Below are positions 37,027 to 45,600 of a DNA stretch of 64,000 bases, one piece after another. Made by a program: the position numbers and the translations under genes. How positions within the stretch are numbered: the stretch's first letter is position 1; the number at the start of each line of letters is the position of its first letter. The notes beneath the pieces were generated by a model, which was not told the origin of the DNA, searched no databases, and worked only from the letters and a program-made list of their open reading frames with translations. The stretch covers positions 83,230 to 147,229 of the forward strand of contig CALDUT010000006.1 in NCBI GenBank assembly GCA_937924775.1, written 5' to 3'. The DNA comes from an uncultured Gemmata sp. (GTDB lineage: Bacteria; Planctomycetota; Planctomycetia; Gemmatales; Gemmataceae).

Positions 37027-37998
37027 ATGTCGATCATTGAGACCCGCAATCTCACCAAAACCTACGGACGCATCGAAGCCCTCAAAGGTGTGTCTCTGCG
37101 CGTCGAAAAAGGGCAAATCTACGGGCTTTTGGGGCAAAACGGCGCGGGGAAAACCACGCTTATCAAGATCTTGCTCGGGCTGGTTCGGCGCACCGATGGC
37201 GAAGCGACTCTTTTGGGCGAACCGGCCGGAACGGTTAGGGTCCGCCGCCGGGTGGGCTATCTGCCGGAGGATCACCAATTTCCCTACTATCACACCGCGT
37301 ATTCGCTTATGGATTTTTACGGCAGCCTCTATGGCGTGCCCGCGCCGGTGCGGCGCCGACGAATCCCCGAGACGCTCGAACTTGTCGGTATCGCCGGGCG
37401 GATGCACTCCAAGATCAAAACCTATTCCAAAGGGATGAAGCAGCGGCTGGGCATCGCCCAAGCCCTGATGCACGATCCCGAACTCATCATTCTCGACGAA
37501 CCCACCGACGGGGTCGACCCGATGGGCCGCAAAGAAATTCGCGAACTCATGGCGACACTGAAAAAGAGTGGCCATACCATCTTCTTGAATTCCCACCTCT
37601 TGGGCGAAGTGGAGATGATCTGCGACCGGGTGGCCATCCTCCAACGCGGGCAGTTGGTGCGTGAAGGCACGATCGCCGAACTGACGCAGCAAAAGGGTCT
37701 TTATGTGGTGCGGTTGGCCGAAGGGCAGAGTTTTCCGATCGAAGCGGTAGCTCAACAGGGGTATACAGTCCGTCCGCTTTCCGAGCCGCCTGGCGCTGTC
37801 GAAATCGCGATGCACGACGGGCAAACCATCGACCCGGTCATCCGGCTTCTCGTCGAACGTGGCCTGAGCCTGCGGCACCTGGTGGAACAGAAGCAGACCC
37901 TGGAAGACGTTTTCATGAAAACCGTGGAAGAGGCTGAACCAGGCGTCGATCGCCAACGACGCCGCGGGGCGGCTCGCCCGGTCGGCGGAGGGAATTGA
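37027..37998 (+). CDS. ABC transporter ATP-binding protein
   Basis: 323 residues from the ATG at 37027 (MSIIETRNLTKTYGRIEALKGV). Walker A is LGQNGAGKTT, the signature YSKGMKQRLG replaces LSGGQ, and Walker B is LIILDEPTDGVDP with a switch histidine in FLNSHLLGE. The C-terminal ~100 residues follow the CcmA/DrrA-type exporter pattern. Stop and start of the permease gene are 3 nt apart, so the pair is one exporter. Cargo unknown; candidates are lipids, polysaccharide or antibiotics. Confidence 0.95.
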   Translation: MSIIETRNLTKTYGRIEALKGVSLRVEKGQIYGLLGQNGAGKTTLIKILLGLVRRTDGEATLLGEPAGTVRVRRRVGYLPEDHQFPYYHTAYSLMDFYGSLYGVPAPVRRRRIPETLELVGIAGRMHSKIKTYSKGMKQRLGIAQALMHDPELIILDEPTDGVDPMGRKEIRELMATLKKSGHTIFLNSHLLGEVEMICDRVAILQRGQLVREGTIAELTQQKGLYVVRLAEGQSFPIEAVAQQGYTVRPLSEPPGAVEIAMHDGQTIDPVIRLLVERGLSLRHLVEQKQTLEDVFMKTVEEAEPGVDRQRRRGAARPVGGGN

Positions 37999-38001
37999 GC
38001 C

Positions 38002-39417
38002 ATGCAATCGTTTTTCGCGATCCTCAAGGATTCCTACCGGGAAGCCGTCGATGGTTTTGTCATCTATGTGATGCTTGGTCTATCGTCGGTGGTGATTCTG
38101 GTGGTGGCCAGCATGTCGTTTACACCGGCAGAACCAGCGGTGGCTATGGAGGCCATTGTGCAGCGGTTCGCAGTCATTTTTCCCGACAAAGGCCGCAGCC
38201 GGGTGATCAGTGCATCGTTCGAAAACCGCTACTCGGCCTCTGCGGTGAAACCCGAAGGCGATGGCTACCGCTTGCGGTTGAGCGTGACGGCGAACAGTTC
38301 CCGCGGCGACGATCCTGACAATCCGCAAGCGGGCGACTCGTTCCGCCGCACGGTCGCGGCGTGGCTCAAACAACCGGGCCGCACGGTGAAAATGTCGGAT
38401 CTCGCCGGCAAACAACAACCCACCGGCCCTGGTGGCGGCGGCCCGCCCCCGCCGGAGATCGAATTCAGCTTCAACCACGAAGCAACTATCGAGGAGCAAC
38501 GGGCCGTGACCGATGCTCAGATGGAAGAATTCCTCCGCAATCAATTCGCTGTTCACGCGGGCCTAACGGCGAGCGTCCAACGGCGACAGGCCAACGAACC
38601 GCAGTATGAATTCGATGTCACCACCACCGGTGGTTCGGCGGTTCGCGGCTGGCCCCACACCATGAAGATGTTCTTCGGTGCTGTCACGGTCTCAGAAGAT
38701 GTGAACCTGGGTACCGTACTGTGGATCATCGAAGACCAAATCATCAACGGCGTCGGTGGTGCTGTGGCCCTCCTGATCGGCCTGATCATCACCGCGTTCT
38801 TCATCCCCAACATGCTCCGCAAAGGCAGCATCGACCTTTTGCTGTGCAAACCCATCGGGCGTGTGCAACTGCTCATCTACAAGTACATCGGCGGGCTGAC
38901 CTTCGTCTTCCTCATCACCAGTTTCACCGTGGGCGGTATTTGGCTGGCCATCGCCTTGCGCAGCGGGCATTGGGATCCGCGCTTTCTGGCGGTCATCCCG
39001 CTATTGACCTTCACCTTCGGAATTGTCTACGCGGTGTCCACGTTGATAGCCGTATTCACCCGCAGCCCGATCGCGGCCATGATCGTCTCGATCGGTTTCA
39101 TGCTGTTTCTGTACATCGTCGGGCAGGTGAAGACGATCTTCGACCGGCTCCGCCTTGAAGAACGCGGCGACAACATGCCGCAGTGGGCCTTCACACTGGT
39201 CGAGATTCTCAACAATTGGCTACCCCGTTACAAAGATCTCGACAAACTCACTAGCAAACTGATCGCCGACGGCACACTGACCGAAGCCGAACGTCGCACC
39301 TTCGGCCTGGCATCAATCGAATACCCCTCGTGGGAAAGCACGATTCTGGTAACGCTCGCATTCATTGCGGTGATGCTAGCCCTGTCGTGCATGCGAATGG
39401 TGCGACGAGATTATTGA
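38002..39417 (+). CDS. ABC-2 type exporter permease
   Basis: 471 residues, with the ATG preceded by GGAGGG. One membrane helix lies near the N-terminus (FVIYVMLGLSSVVILVVASM). A roughly 200-residue extracytoplasmic loop follows, then a cluster of helices (GAVALLIGLIITAFFIP, YIGGLTFVFLITSFTVGGIWL, FLAVIPLLTFTFGIVYAVSTLI, AAMIVSIGFMLFLYIVG) and a last helix at the end (ILVTLAFIAVMLALSCM). LLCKPIGRVQLLIYKYIGG is a typical ABC-2 cytoplasmic motif. It pairs with the ATPase directly upstream. Confidence 0.9.
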   Translation: MQSFFAILKDSYREAVDGFVIYVMLGLSSVVILVVASMSFTPAEPAVAMEAIVQRFAVIFPDKGRSRVISASFENRYSASAVKPEGDGYRLRLSVTANSSRGDDPDNPQAGDSFRRTVAAWLKQPGRTVKMSDLAGKQQPTGPGGGGPPPPEIEFSFNHEATIEEQRAVTDAQMEEFLRNQFAVHAGLTASVQRRQANEPQYEFDVTTTGGSAVRGWPHTMKMFFGAVTVSEDVNLGTVLWIIEDQIINGVGGAVALLIGLIITAFFIPNMLRKGSIDLLLCKPIGRVQLLIYKYIGGLTFVFLITSFTVGGIWLAIALRSGHWDPRFLAVIPLLTFTFGIVYAVSTLIAVFTRSPIAAMIVSIGFMLFLYIVGQVKTIFDRLRLEERGDNMPQWAFTLVEILNNWLPRYKDLDKLTSKLIADGTLTEAERRTFGLASIEYPSWESTILVTLAFIAVMLALSCMRMVRRDY

Positions 39418-39599
39418 ACCCCCAGAACACCCTGGAAGCCCACGAAGGCCACTACGGGGCCCAGGGCCGGCCCCCCGGAGAAGCTCATCGGCCAGGATGG
39501 TTGGGGCCCGCGGAGCAAACGAGGATCGCTCGCGGGCAGACACGCCCCCCAACGGCGGGTCATGCCCCCGCAAGTCAGGTTGTCTATTTTTGGCGAAGT

Positions 39600-39613
39600 G
39601 TTCCACGTGGAAC
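39600..39613 (-). promoter_or_regulatory. parS-type site 4
   Basis: Palindrome GTTCCACGTGGAAC. Read on the minus strand it is preceded by the same arm as the parB-proximal sites (ATTCTAACGTTTGCCGAC). It lies in the gap between two convergent genes, about 25 kb from parB. Confidence 0.85.
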
Positions 39614-39626
39614 GTCGGCAAACGTT

Positions 39627-39762
39627 AGAATGTTGCGCCGAAATGCTTAAATAGATTAAACATAAGAATAATTATGGTATATTCACAATTTTCAGACTCT
39701 GCAGAAATTGGCCAGAATTGGCCAACGCAACTATACGAAAATATACAAAAATAGACATACTG
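39627..39762. other. AT-rich spacer between convergent genes
   Basis: About 135 nt of unusually AT-rich sequence between the ABC permease and pxpB. It includes two copies of AATTGGCCA (around 39705-39725) and near-repeats of ATACGAAAATATACAAAAATAG. No gene is seen. Together with the upstream part (39418-39599) the gap is 345 nt. Confidence 0.55.
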
Positions 39763-40518
39763 TTATTCCACGGATCGGCCAACCTCGGAACCGGGCAAGC
39801 CATCCGCCAATAGCGAACTGGTATCGCTGGCCGACGCCGGATCGGGTCGTATCAGGCGTTCGCCTTCCAGTTCGCGGAACTGCCGCTCATCGATACGCTC
39901 GAATTCCACCCGGTCGCCAACACGCAGCGGGAAGAACCCCGCCACGACATCAACAATCACCAGCGGTGTGCGGCCAATGAGGTTCCAGCCCCCCGGCCGT
40001 GGCAGGGGGTAAATGCCTGTCTGCCGGCCAGTCAGCCCCACGCTACCGGGTTCGACCCGCAGCCGTGGCGTCGGCAAGCGGTTCACCCCGCACAACGGCG
40101 GTGGCAAGTAACCCAAATAGGGAAAACCTGGCACAAAACCGATCGCATACACGGTGTAAATGGTCGTGGTGTGGAGGCGAATCACTTCGTCGCGACTCAA
40201 GCCGGTCGCTTCACACACCCGACCCATGTCGAGCTGCATCTCGTAACATACCGGAATGCGCAACTCGCAGAAAGGCATTACCGGCGGGGCAGAATGCGAC
40301 CCAGTCGCCCAGTCCGCGCCCGCCGCCAGGAAACGCACCACGTCCGCCCAGCGGATTTGGGCGGCATCGAAGAAAACCCCGACACTGGCATAGGCCGGCA
40401 CCACATCGAGGAGCCAGGGCGGATTCACTGCACGCAGACCCGCCGCGAACCGCACGGCCGCGGCTTCGTCGGCGAAGTATCCAAGAACGGCTTCATCGCC
40501 CAGCGCAGTCCATCGCAC
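39763..40518 (-). CDS. pxpB: 5-oxoprolinase subunit B (KipI family)
   Basis: 251 residues from the GTG at 40518, which follows an AGGAGG site; an upstream in-frame GTG at 40566 would give 267 residues but has no ribosome site. The start RWTALGDEAVLGYF, the middle ELRIPVCYEMQLDMGRVCEATGLSRDEVI and the hallmark YTVYAIGFVPGFPYLGYLPPPLC...PRLRVEPGSVGLTGRQTGIYP are those of PxpB/KipI. PxpB works with PxpA and PxpC to hydrolyse 5-oxoproline. Neither partner is adjacent, so the gene is an orphan here. It is downstream of the PfkB kinase on the same strand. Confidence 0.88.
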   Translation of the reverse strand: MRWTALGDEAVLGYFADEAAAVRFAAGLRAVNPPWLLDVVPAYASVGVFFDAAQIRWADVVRFLAAGADWATGSHSAPPVMPFCELRIPVCYEMQLDMGRVCEATGLSRDEVIRLHTTTIYTVYAIGFVPGFPYLGYLPPPLCGVNRLPTPRLRVEPGSVGLTGRQTGIYPLPRPGGWNLIGRTPLVIVDVVAGFFPLRVGDRVEFERIDERQFRELEGERLIRPDPASASDTSSLLADGLPGSEVGRSVE

Positions 40519-40569
40519 GGAGGTTTCGCCCCTCCTCAGGAATTGTCGCGCTACCAATAGTGCCACAGA

Positions 40570-41655
40570 TTAACGCTGGACGCGGGCGCCGCCGCCGGCG
40601 GCAAAGGCTTCCACCTCGGCCAGTGTGGCCATGGTAGTATCGCCATGATAGGTGGTCAGCAGGGCCCCGTGCGCCCAGCCCAAGCGGAGAGCTTCTTCGG
40701 GGTCACGTCCGGTTAAAAGCCCGTAAATGGTACCGGAAGCGAAGCCATCGCCACCGCCGATGCGGTCGATCACATCCAAGTGGCACGTCGGGCTGACGTA
40801 CTTTTTCCCTTCGTACCATAGCACCGCGGCCCAATCGTGCCGGTTGGTGGAATGCACCTCGCGGAGGGTTGTCGCGACCAGACGAATGTTGGGAAACTCT
40901 TTCACCGTCCGGTCGATCATCCCGAAAAACACCTCAGGATCGAGCTTGGATTCACTGGGTTTGGTGACATCCGGCCCCTGAATCCCAAGCCCCTTTTGCA
41001 TGTCTTCTTCATTGCCGATGAGGCAATCGACATGGGCCACGATGCGACGGAGAACTTCGACGGCCCGCTTGTCACCCCCGGCGGCTCTCCACAATTTGGC
41101 CCGGTAGTTGAGGTCGAAGGACACCACCGCGCCCTGGGCTTTGGCGGCTTTCATACCGTCGATGATGAGTTCGGCGGTGGTTTCCGAAAGGGCGGCGAAG
41201 ATGCCCCCGGAATGGAACCACCGGCAGCCGCCGGCCATGATGGCGTTCCAATCGAAATCGCCGGGTTTCAGCATAGCGGCGGCTTCGTTAGCGCGGTTGT
41301 AGAAGACAATCGGCGGCCGCACGCCGTGGCCCCGATCGCTGTAGACAGTTGCAATGTTCGGGCCGCGAACACCATCATGATCGAACATTTTGTAGAACGG
41401 GATGACACCCATTTCGCGCACCCGGCCTTGGACCAACTCGCCCACCGGGTACTTCACCATCGCCGTGGCAATGCCCGTGCGCAGGCCGAAACAATCGGCA
41501 AGATTCGCGGCGACGTTGTATTCTCCGCCAGAAACGTGAACATCGAAACTCCGAGCCTTGCGGAATGGAATCGCTCCCGGATCGAGCCGGTGAACCAAAG
41601 CTCCCAACGACAGCAAATCCAAAGCACACACATCAGTACGGATGGCCAGCGGCAT
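40570..41655 (-). CDS. PfkB-family carbohydrate kinase (2-dehydro-3-deoxygluconokinase-like)
   Basis: 361 residues. The ribokinase-fold motifs are a glycine-rich SGGEYNVAANLADCFGLRTG near residue 43, SFDLNYRAKLW, and the anion-hole/catalytic motif DRIGGGDGFASGTIYGLL with the catalytic aspartate. Similarity is best to 2-keto-3-deoxygluconate kinases, but the substrate is inferred. Its stop lies a few nt upstream of the longest pxpB frame, suggesting co-transcription with pxpB. Confidence 0.88.
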   Translation of the reverse strand: MPLAIRTDVCALDLLSLGALVHRLDPGAIPFRKARSFDVHVSGGEYNVAANLADCFGLRTGIATAMVKYPVGELVQGRVREMGVIPFYKMFDHDGVRGPNIATVYSDRGHGVRPPIVFYNRANEAAAMLKPGDFDWNAIMAGGCRWFHSGGIFAALSETTAELIIDGMKAAKAQGAVVSFDLNYRAKLWRAAGGDKRAVEVLRRIVAHVDCLIGNEEDMQKGLGIQGPDVTKPSESKLDPEVFFGMIDRTVKEFPNIRLVATTLREVHSTNRHDWAAVLWYEGKKYVSPTCHLDVIDRIGGGDGFASGTIYGLLTGRDPEEALRLGWAHGALLTTYHGDTTMATLAEVEAFAAGGGARVQR

Positions 41656-41888
41656 AACAGAACCCCCTAAATCAGGATGGGATTACGCTATCACCGCTGC
41701 GAGAGCGGGCAAGTGACCGTCACGCCCACGCTCGCCGCCACGGCGTCCACCCACCAATTCCCGAACCAATCAAGGACTTTTCGCAACTCCAACAGCATCT
41801 CCAGCATGTGATTGACCACGACGTGAAGCCCGACAACATACTCTTGGCAATTTTAGTGAAAAAAGAACGGGAAATTCCCTCGGCCTGA
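41656..41888. other. Gene-free stretch with an open frame of doubtful meaning
   Basis: A plus-strand frame (roughly 41670-41888) has no start or ribosome site. It includes HVIDHDVKPDNILLA, which looks like a kinase catalytic loop but has no other kinase motif around it. Together with the following remnant it makes the 430-nt gap between the sugar kinase and the lipoprotein. Confidence 0.3.
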
Positions 41889-42086
41889 GCGGTGGTGCCC
41901 ACGGTGAGCGAACAACTCGAGTCGTTGTGCACGAACGGTGGGCCTGAATTCGTTACCCGGTGATTGGCTGCGAAAGGGGTGCGTGTTATCCCGAAGACCG
42001 CGGGGCACTGGATCCACGGCTGCGTGTTTCCCCGCCCGTTGGGTGAGGACGAATGGACCAGCTTGGTGAAATACACCGGGGAAGCG
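41889..42086 (+). pseudogene. Possible decayed transposase fragment
   Basis: A plus-strand frame with an internal TGA (41961-41963). It reads ...SLCTNGGPEFVTR, stop, LAAKGVRVIPKTAGHW... The first part resembles the DNGPEF motif of DDE-type (IS3-like) integrase cores, and the spacing to LAAKGVRV is four residues short. No inverted repeats were found. Weak evidence, recorded as a remnant only. Confidence 0.25.
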
Positions 42087-42743
42087 TCAGGGTTGCGGTA
42101 ATTGCACCAGAACGTTCTCGATCGCCTCGCGGGGCGTTAAGCCCACGCCGGTATACTGGGTTTTGGCTCCGGTGGACGTGGTGACGACACTGGCCCGGAA
42201 AACCCACTGAGCTCCCTCGCGTTCCAGAATACAATCGCTTTTCTGGACCCCCCGTTGGGCCAATTGCGTGTACAGCGGTTCTAGACCAAGGGGCGTATCC
42301 ACAAGGGCCGACGGGAGCGTGCCGCCCACAGGGCGGAGCGGCACAGCGTCGGTAGTATCGTCGATCTTCAGTTCGTCGTCATCCTGGATGCGGCCAGCGA
42401 GAGCCGCGGGCATGTTGGCGGGGTTGAGAATGACTGTTCCCTTGAAGCGTTCCGGGTCGGCATTATAGCCGGTGTGTTTCCCAGAACCGGTGGGGGAAAC
42501 GAGAGGATCGGGACGGCTGGTCGGCCCGGTCATACGGTCCGGAATCGGAACATTCTGCTTGGGCAGCAGATTGCCCGGGCCGGCCAGAAACGGGTCGGGC
42601 CGTTTCCCTCCTGAAACTCCCAATCCGCGCAGTTCATGATTCGATTTACACCCCGCCAACGCCAATATCGTCACCGCGGCGACACCGACCCACGGCCAGA
42701 GGCCGCGTACCGTGCCGGGGGGAATGTGCGTTGTGGTCTTCAT
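42087..42743 (-). CDS. Lipoprotein of unknown function
   Basis: 218 residues from the ATG at 42743 (MKTTTHIPPGTVRGLWPWVGVAAVTILALAGC). The hydrophobic stretch ending LALAGC is a clear lipobox, so the mature protein begins at a lipid-modified cysteine. The body is proline- and glycine-rich in the first half, then has a compact domain (PLYTQLAQRGVQKSDCILEREGAQWVFRASVV). No family is recognised. The longer frame to 42857 has no signal and is rejected. Confidence 0.7.
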   Translation of the reverse strand: MKTTTHIPPGTVRGLWPWVGVAAVTILALAGCKSNHELRGLGVSGGKRPDPFLAGPGNLLPKQNVPIPDRMTGPTSRPDPLVSPTGSGKHTGYNADPERFKGTVILNPANMPAALAGRIQDDDELKIDDTTDAVPLRPVGGTLPSALVDTPLGLEPLYTQLAQRGVQKSDCILEREGAQWVFRASVVTTSTGAKTQYTGVGLTPREAIENVLVQLPQP

Positions 42744-42944
42744 CTTGACCCGCCTTCGCGGAGGGCTAAACCAGTGGAGTGCTTCACCGCAGAAGCCTCC
42801 ACACCTACTGTTACTCTCCCCCCTATGGCCCGTGGCGTCTACCGCGAGCCACCACAAACCGGACGCGGAGGAGCAACAGGCGGTCGAACCTTAACCGGTA
42901 GGCAAACTTTTCCGGTCAGATAACCACGACGCGAGACATCTGCA

Positions 42945-44009
42945 ATGGCGGTTTACAAGATCGCAGTGATTGGTGGCGACGGCATTGGCCCCGAGGTGAT
43001 TGCTCAGGCCGTGCGTGTGGCGGAAGTCGCGGCCCGGCAACAGGATCGGGCCGAATTGCAATGGACCCAACTGCCGTGGAGTACGGCGTACTACAAGCAA
43101 CACGGGCGGATGTTGCCCGCGGATGGCTGGGACCAGTTGCGGCAGTTCGAGGCCATTCTCTTTGGGGCGGTCGGCGATCCGAGCGTGCCCGATCAGATCA
43201 CCGTTCACGAACTGCTGTTGCCGATGCGGCGGAAGTTCGATCAGTATGTGAACTTACGGCCGGCCTATCTGTTCGCAGGGGTGCCCTGCCCCCTGGTGGG
43301 CAAAAAACCCGGCGACATCGACATGCTCGTTTTCCGGGAAAATACCGAAGGCGAGTATGCCCCCGTCGGCGGGCATCTGTACCCGGGCACCGAGAACCAC
43401 ATCGCGGTGCAAACCGGCGTTTTCACTCGCCGCGGCTGCGAACGGATTCTCCGGGCCGCCTTTGAGGCCGCCCGTTTGCGGCCCCGCAAAAAACTCACCA
43501 GTATAACGAAATCAAACGCGCAAGTGTACGGTATGGGGCTGTGGGACGAGGTCTTCCACACGATCCGCCGCGAATATCCCGATGTCGAAAGCCATTCGTT
43601 GCTCGTGGATGCCGCAGCCATGGATTTCGTCCGCAAACCCGAATCGTTCGATGTCGTCGTCGCGAGCAACCTCTTTGGGGATATTCTCACCGATCTGAGT
43701 GCGGCGGTCACCGGCAGTATTGGTTTAGCTAGCTCCGCGAACATCAACCCGACGAAGCAATTCCCCAGTATGTTTGAACCGGTGCACGGCAGTGCCCCGG
43801 ACATCGCCGGCCAAGGCATCGCCAACCCCCTGGCGGCCATCCTCTCCGCGGCTCTGATGCTTGATCATTTGGGGCTGAAGGCGAGCGCCGGCGTTGTTCG
43901 CCACGCGGTTTCCACGGTTCTAGCCGCGGGGGCGGTGAAGACCCCCGACCTCGGTGGCCAAAACACCACCGCGCAGATGGGCGACGCGGTGCTGGCGGCC
44001 CTCGGCTAA
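42945..44009 (+). CDS. leuB: 3-isopropylmalate dehydrogenase
   Basis: 354 residues, the normal length. Motifs: IGGDGIGPEVIAQAVRV at the start, LNLRPAYLF-type VNLRPAYLFAGVPCP, FRENTEGEYA, and the metal/NAD site DVVVASNLFGDILTDLSAAVTGSIGLASSANIN, then FEPVHGSAPDIAGQGIANPLA. It catalyses oxidative decarboxylation of 3-isopropylmalate in leucine synthesis. Tartrate- or homoisocitrate-type relatives share much of this, so the leucine role is the most likely rather than certain. No other leu gene is adjacent. Confidence 0.9.
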   Translation: MAVYKIAVIGGDGIGPEVIAQAVRVAEVAARQQDRAELQWTQLPWSTAYYKQHGRMLPADGWDQLRQFEAILFGAVGDPSVPDQITVHELLLPMRRKFDQYVNLRPAYLFAGVPCPLVGKKPGDIDMLVFRENTEGEYAPVGGHLYPGTENHIAVQTGVFTRRGCERILRAAFEAARLRPRKKLTSITKSNAQVYGMGLWDEVFHTIRREYPDVESHSLLVDAAAMDFVRKPESFDVVVASNLFGDILTDLSAAVTGSIGLASSANINPTKQFPSMFEPVHGSAPDIAGQGIANPLAAILSAALMLDHLGLKASAGVVRHAVSTVLAAGAVKTPDLGGQNTTAQMGDAVLAALG

Positions 44010-44058
44010 GCCCCCGGCACGGCCCGACAGACCGTCCTTCGCCCCTTGCGGAGACGCC

Positions 44059-44445
44059 ATGCCGACAGGACCGCAGATTATTCTGACATTGAAGGTTCTC
44101 GTAGTGGCCGTCACCCTTCTGTTGCTGGCCTCGCTGGTGGCGCTGGCCCAAAAACGCCCGCGTCGGCACGGGCAGATCAACACCGTCTTTTTTATCCTGA
44201 CCCTTCTGACCGTCATGGCCTTTGAAGGGGTATTGCAGTGGGTCGACGTTTCCGCCACCTTCGACGACGCGGCCCGCCAAGCTTTGCGCATCCATCTGGG
44301 ATTCGCCATCCCGGCGGCTTTGATCTTGCCGGCTATGTTTCTCAGCGGCAAGATGCGGAAGAAAACGCTCCATGTGGCGTTGGCGGTGGTCTTCAGCATT
44401 CTGTGGACCGGTACTGTCATCACCGGGTTGGGGCTGCCTCACTGA
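44059..44445 (+). CDS. Small four-helix membrane protein (DUF420-like)
   Basis: 128 residues from the ATG at 44059. Four membrane helices: ILTLKVLVVAVTLLLLASLVAL, VFFILTLLTVMAFEGVL, LGFAIPAALILPAMFLS and VALAVVFSILWTGTVITGLGL. Histidines near membrane borders (RHGQIN, LRIHLGF, LHVAL) recall DUF420/YozB-like membrane proteins, but the match is only by layout. The gene lies between leuB and scpB and may be co-transcribed with both (gaps of 49 and 17 nt). Confidence 0.65.
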   Translation: MPTGPQIILTLKVLVVAVTLLLLASLVALAQKRPRRHGQINTVFFILTLLTVMAFEGVLQWVDVSATFDDAARQALRIHLGFAIPAALILPAMFLSGKMRKKTLHVALAVVFSILWTGTVITGLGLPH

Positions 44446-44462
44446 ACCGACCGAACGAACGA

Positions 44463-45200
44463 ATGACCGATCCCGACAACACCTCCAAAGAGGCCGATCC
44501 CCTGGCGCTGGGCCGCCGGGCTGCCGCGCAATTGAGCGGGGATTGGCAACTGGATTCCCTGGATGAGGCCCTTCGGCCAGAAGCGGCGGAAACCCCACCA
44601 GAACCCCTCCCGCCCGCTCCGCCTCCGCCGGAGCGACTTGTTCCGGGGCCGCCAACCCCAGCCGCTGCTGCCACCGAGCCCCCCCCCAGCCCCGAACAGA
44701 TCATCGAGGCGATGCTCTTTGTGGGCGGGCATCCCTTGACCGCGGCGGTGGCGTGTTCGGCCATTCGCGGGCTGAGCCCGGAGCAATTCCAACAGGCCAT
44801 CGACGCTCTCAACAAGCGTTACCGCGAACAATGGCGGCCGTATCTGATCGAACCCCGTGACGATGGCTTTGTGCTGGCCATCCGTCCGGCGTACCGACAC
44901 TTGCGCGAACGGCTCTTTGGCGGCCCACGAGAAACCCGGCTCAGCCAACCGGCCTTGGACGTGCTGGCGGTGGTGGCCTACCGGCAACCGGTCAGCAAGG
45001 CGGAAGTGGATGCTCTCCGCGGCATCGATTCCGGGGCGGTTTTGCGGCAGTTGGTGCGGCTGGGGCTGGTCGCGGTGCAGCACCGGGCGGAAGCCGGTTC
45101 GCGGGAAGTCCGCTATGGCACCACGGCTCGGTTTTTAAGCACCTTCGGCCTCAGTTCCCTCGACGATCTTCCCCGGCTGGGTGAGGCCACCCCGTTGTGA
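44463..45200 (+). CDS. scpB: Segregation and condensation protein ScpB
   Basis: 245 residues from the ATG at 44463. Residues 1-75 are a proline-rich extension (PPEPLPPAPPPPERLVPG) not usual for ScpB. The core then follows: IIEAMLFVGGHPLTAAV, QAIDALNKRYREQWRPYLIEPRDDGFVLAIRPAYR, LSQPALDVLAVVAYRQPVSKAEVDALRG and VLRQLVRLGLVAVQHRAE.GSREVRYGTTARFLSTFGL. It forms the SMC-ScpA-ScpB condensin, which acts on the same chromosome organisation pathway as ParB-parS. Neither smc nor scpA is in the window. Confidence 0.93.
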   Translation: MTDPDNTSKEADPLALGRRAAAQLSGDWQLDSLDEALRPEAAETPPEPLPPAPPPPERLVPGPPTPAAAATEPPPSPEQIIEAMLFVGGHPLTAAVACSAIRGLSPEQFQQAIDALNKRYREQWRPYLIEPRDDGFVLAIRPAYRHLRERLFGGPRETRLSQPALDVLAVVAYRQPVSKAEVDALRGIDSGAVLRQLVRLGLVAVQHRAEAGSREVRYGTTARFLSTFGLSSLDDLPRLGEATPL

Positions 45201-45210
45201 AGGAACTGCG

Positions 45211-45408
45211 ATGCGTTCCAAGCCCAGACTGCAAACGGGGATCTGGCCGCCGCCACCGGTCGCCCGCCGCCTCTGGCTGACGATCCTTGCAGCGGATGTG
45301 GCGGAAATCCTGGCCGCCGCCGAGCAACTGCAGCCCCACGGCGAGCCCGCCACCGTCGCGGCCCTGAATGCTTCCGTACCCACGCTCACCGAGAAACACA
45401 GCCACTGA
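45211..45408 (+). CDS. Small protein of unknown function downstream of scpB
   Basis: 65 residues. The ATG at 45211 comes 10 nt after the scpB stop with an AAGGA ribosome site. The sequence (MRSKPRLQTGIWPPPPVARR...VAEILAAAEQLQPHGEP) is basic at the start and helical at the end. No family is recognised. Coupling to scpB is inferred from spacing. Confidence 0.5.
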   Translation: MRSKPRLQTGIWPPPPVARRLWLTILAADVAEILAAAEQLQPHGEPATVAALNASVPTLTEKHSH

Positions 45409-45600
45409 CCCACGCCTGCGCCGCGGTTGTGGCACCGTGACTACGATCGCAACCGGCGAACCTACCGAAAATCGGTGAACCGCTACTTAGGGGCGAACTG
45501 GTAACGGGGGGGGAAATTGAGCTTTTTCTTTCGCCGCGGACATGCTATTCCGCGTGTCCTCGGTGGCAACGGATTTCCGCCCCACGCAAGGAAGCGACGC

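Noticed and set aside
41720..42076. 118-codon minus-strand frame
   Set aside because: Serine/tryptophan/cysteine-rich composition with no motif. The plus strand gives better, though decayed, protein-like matches.
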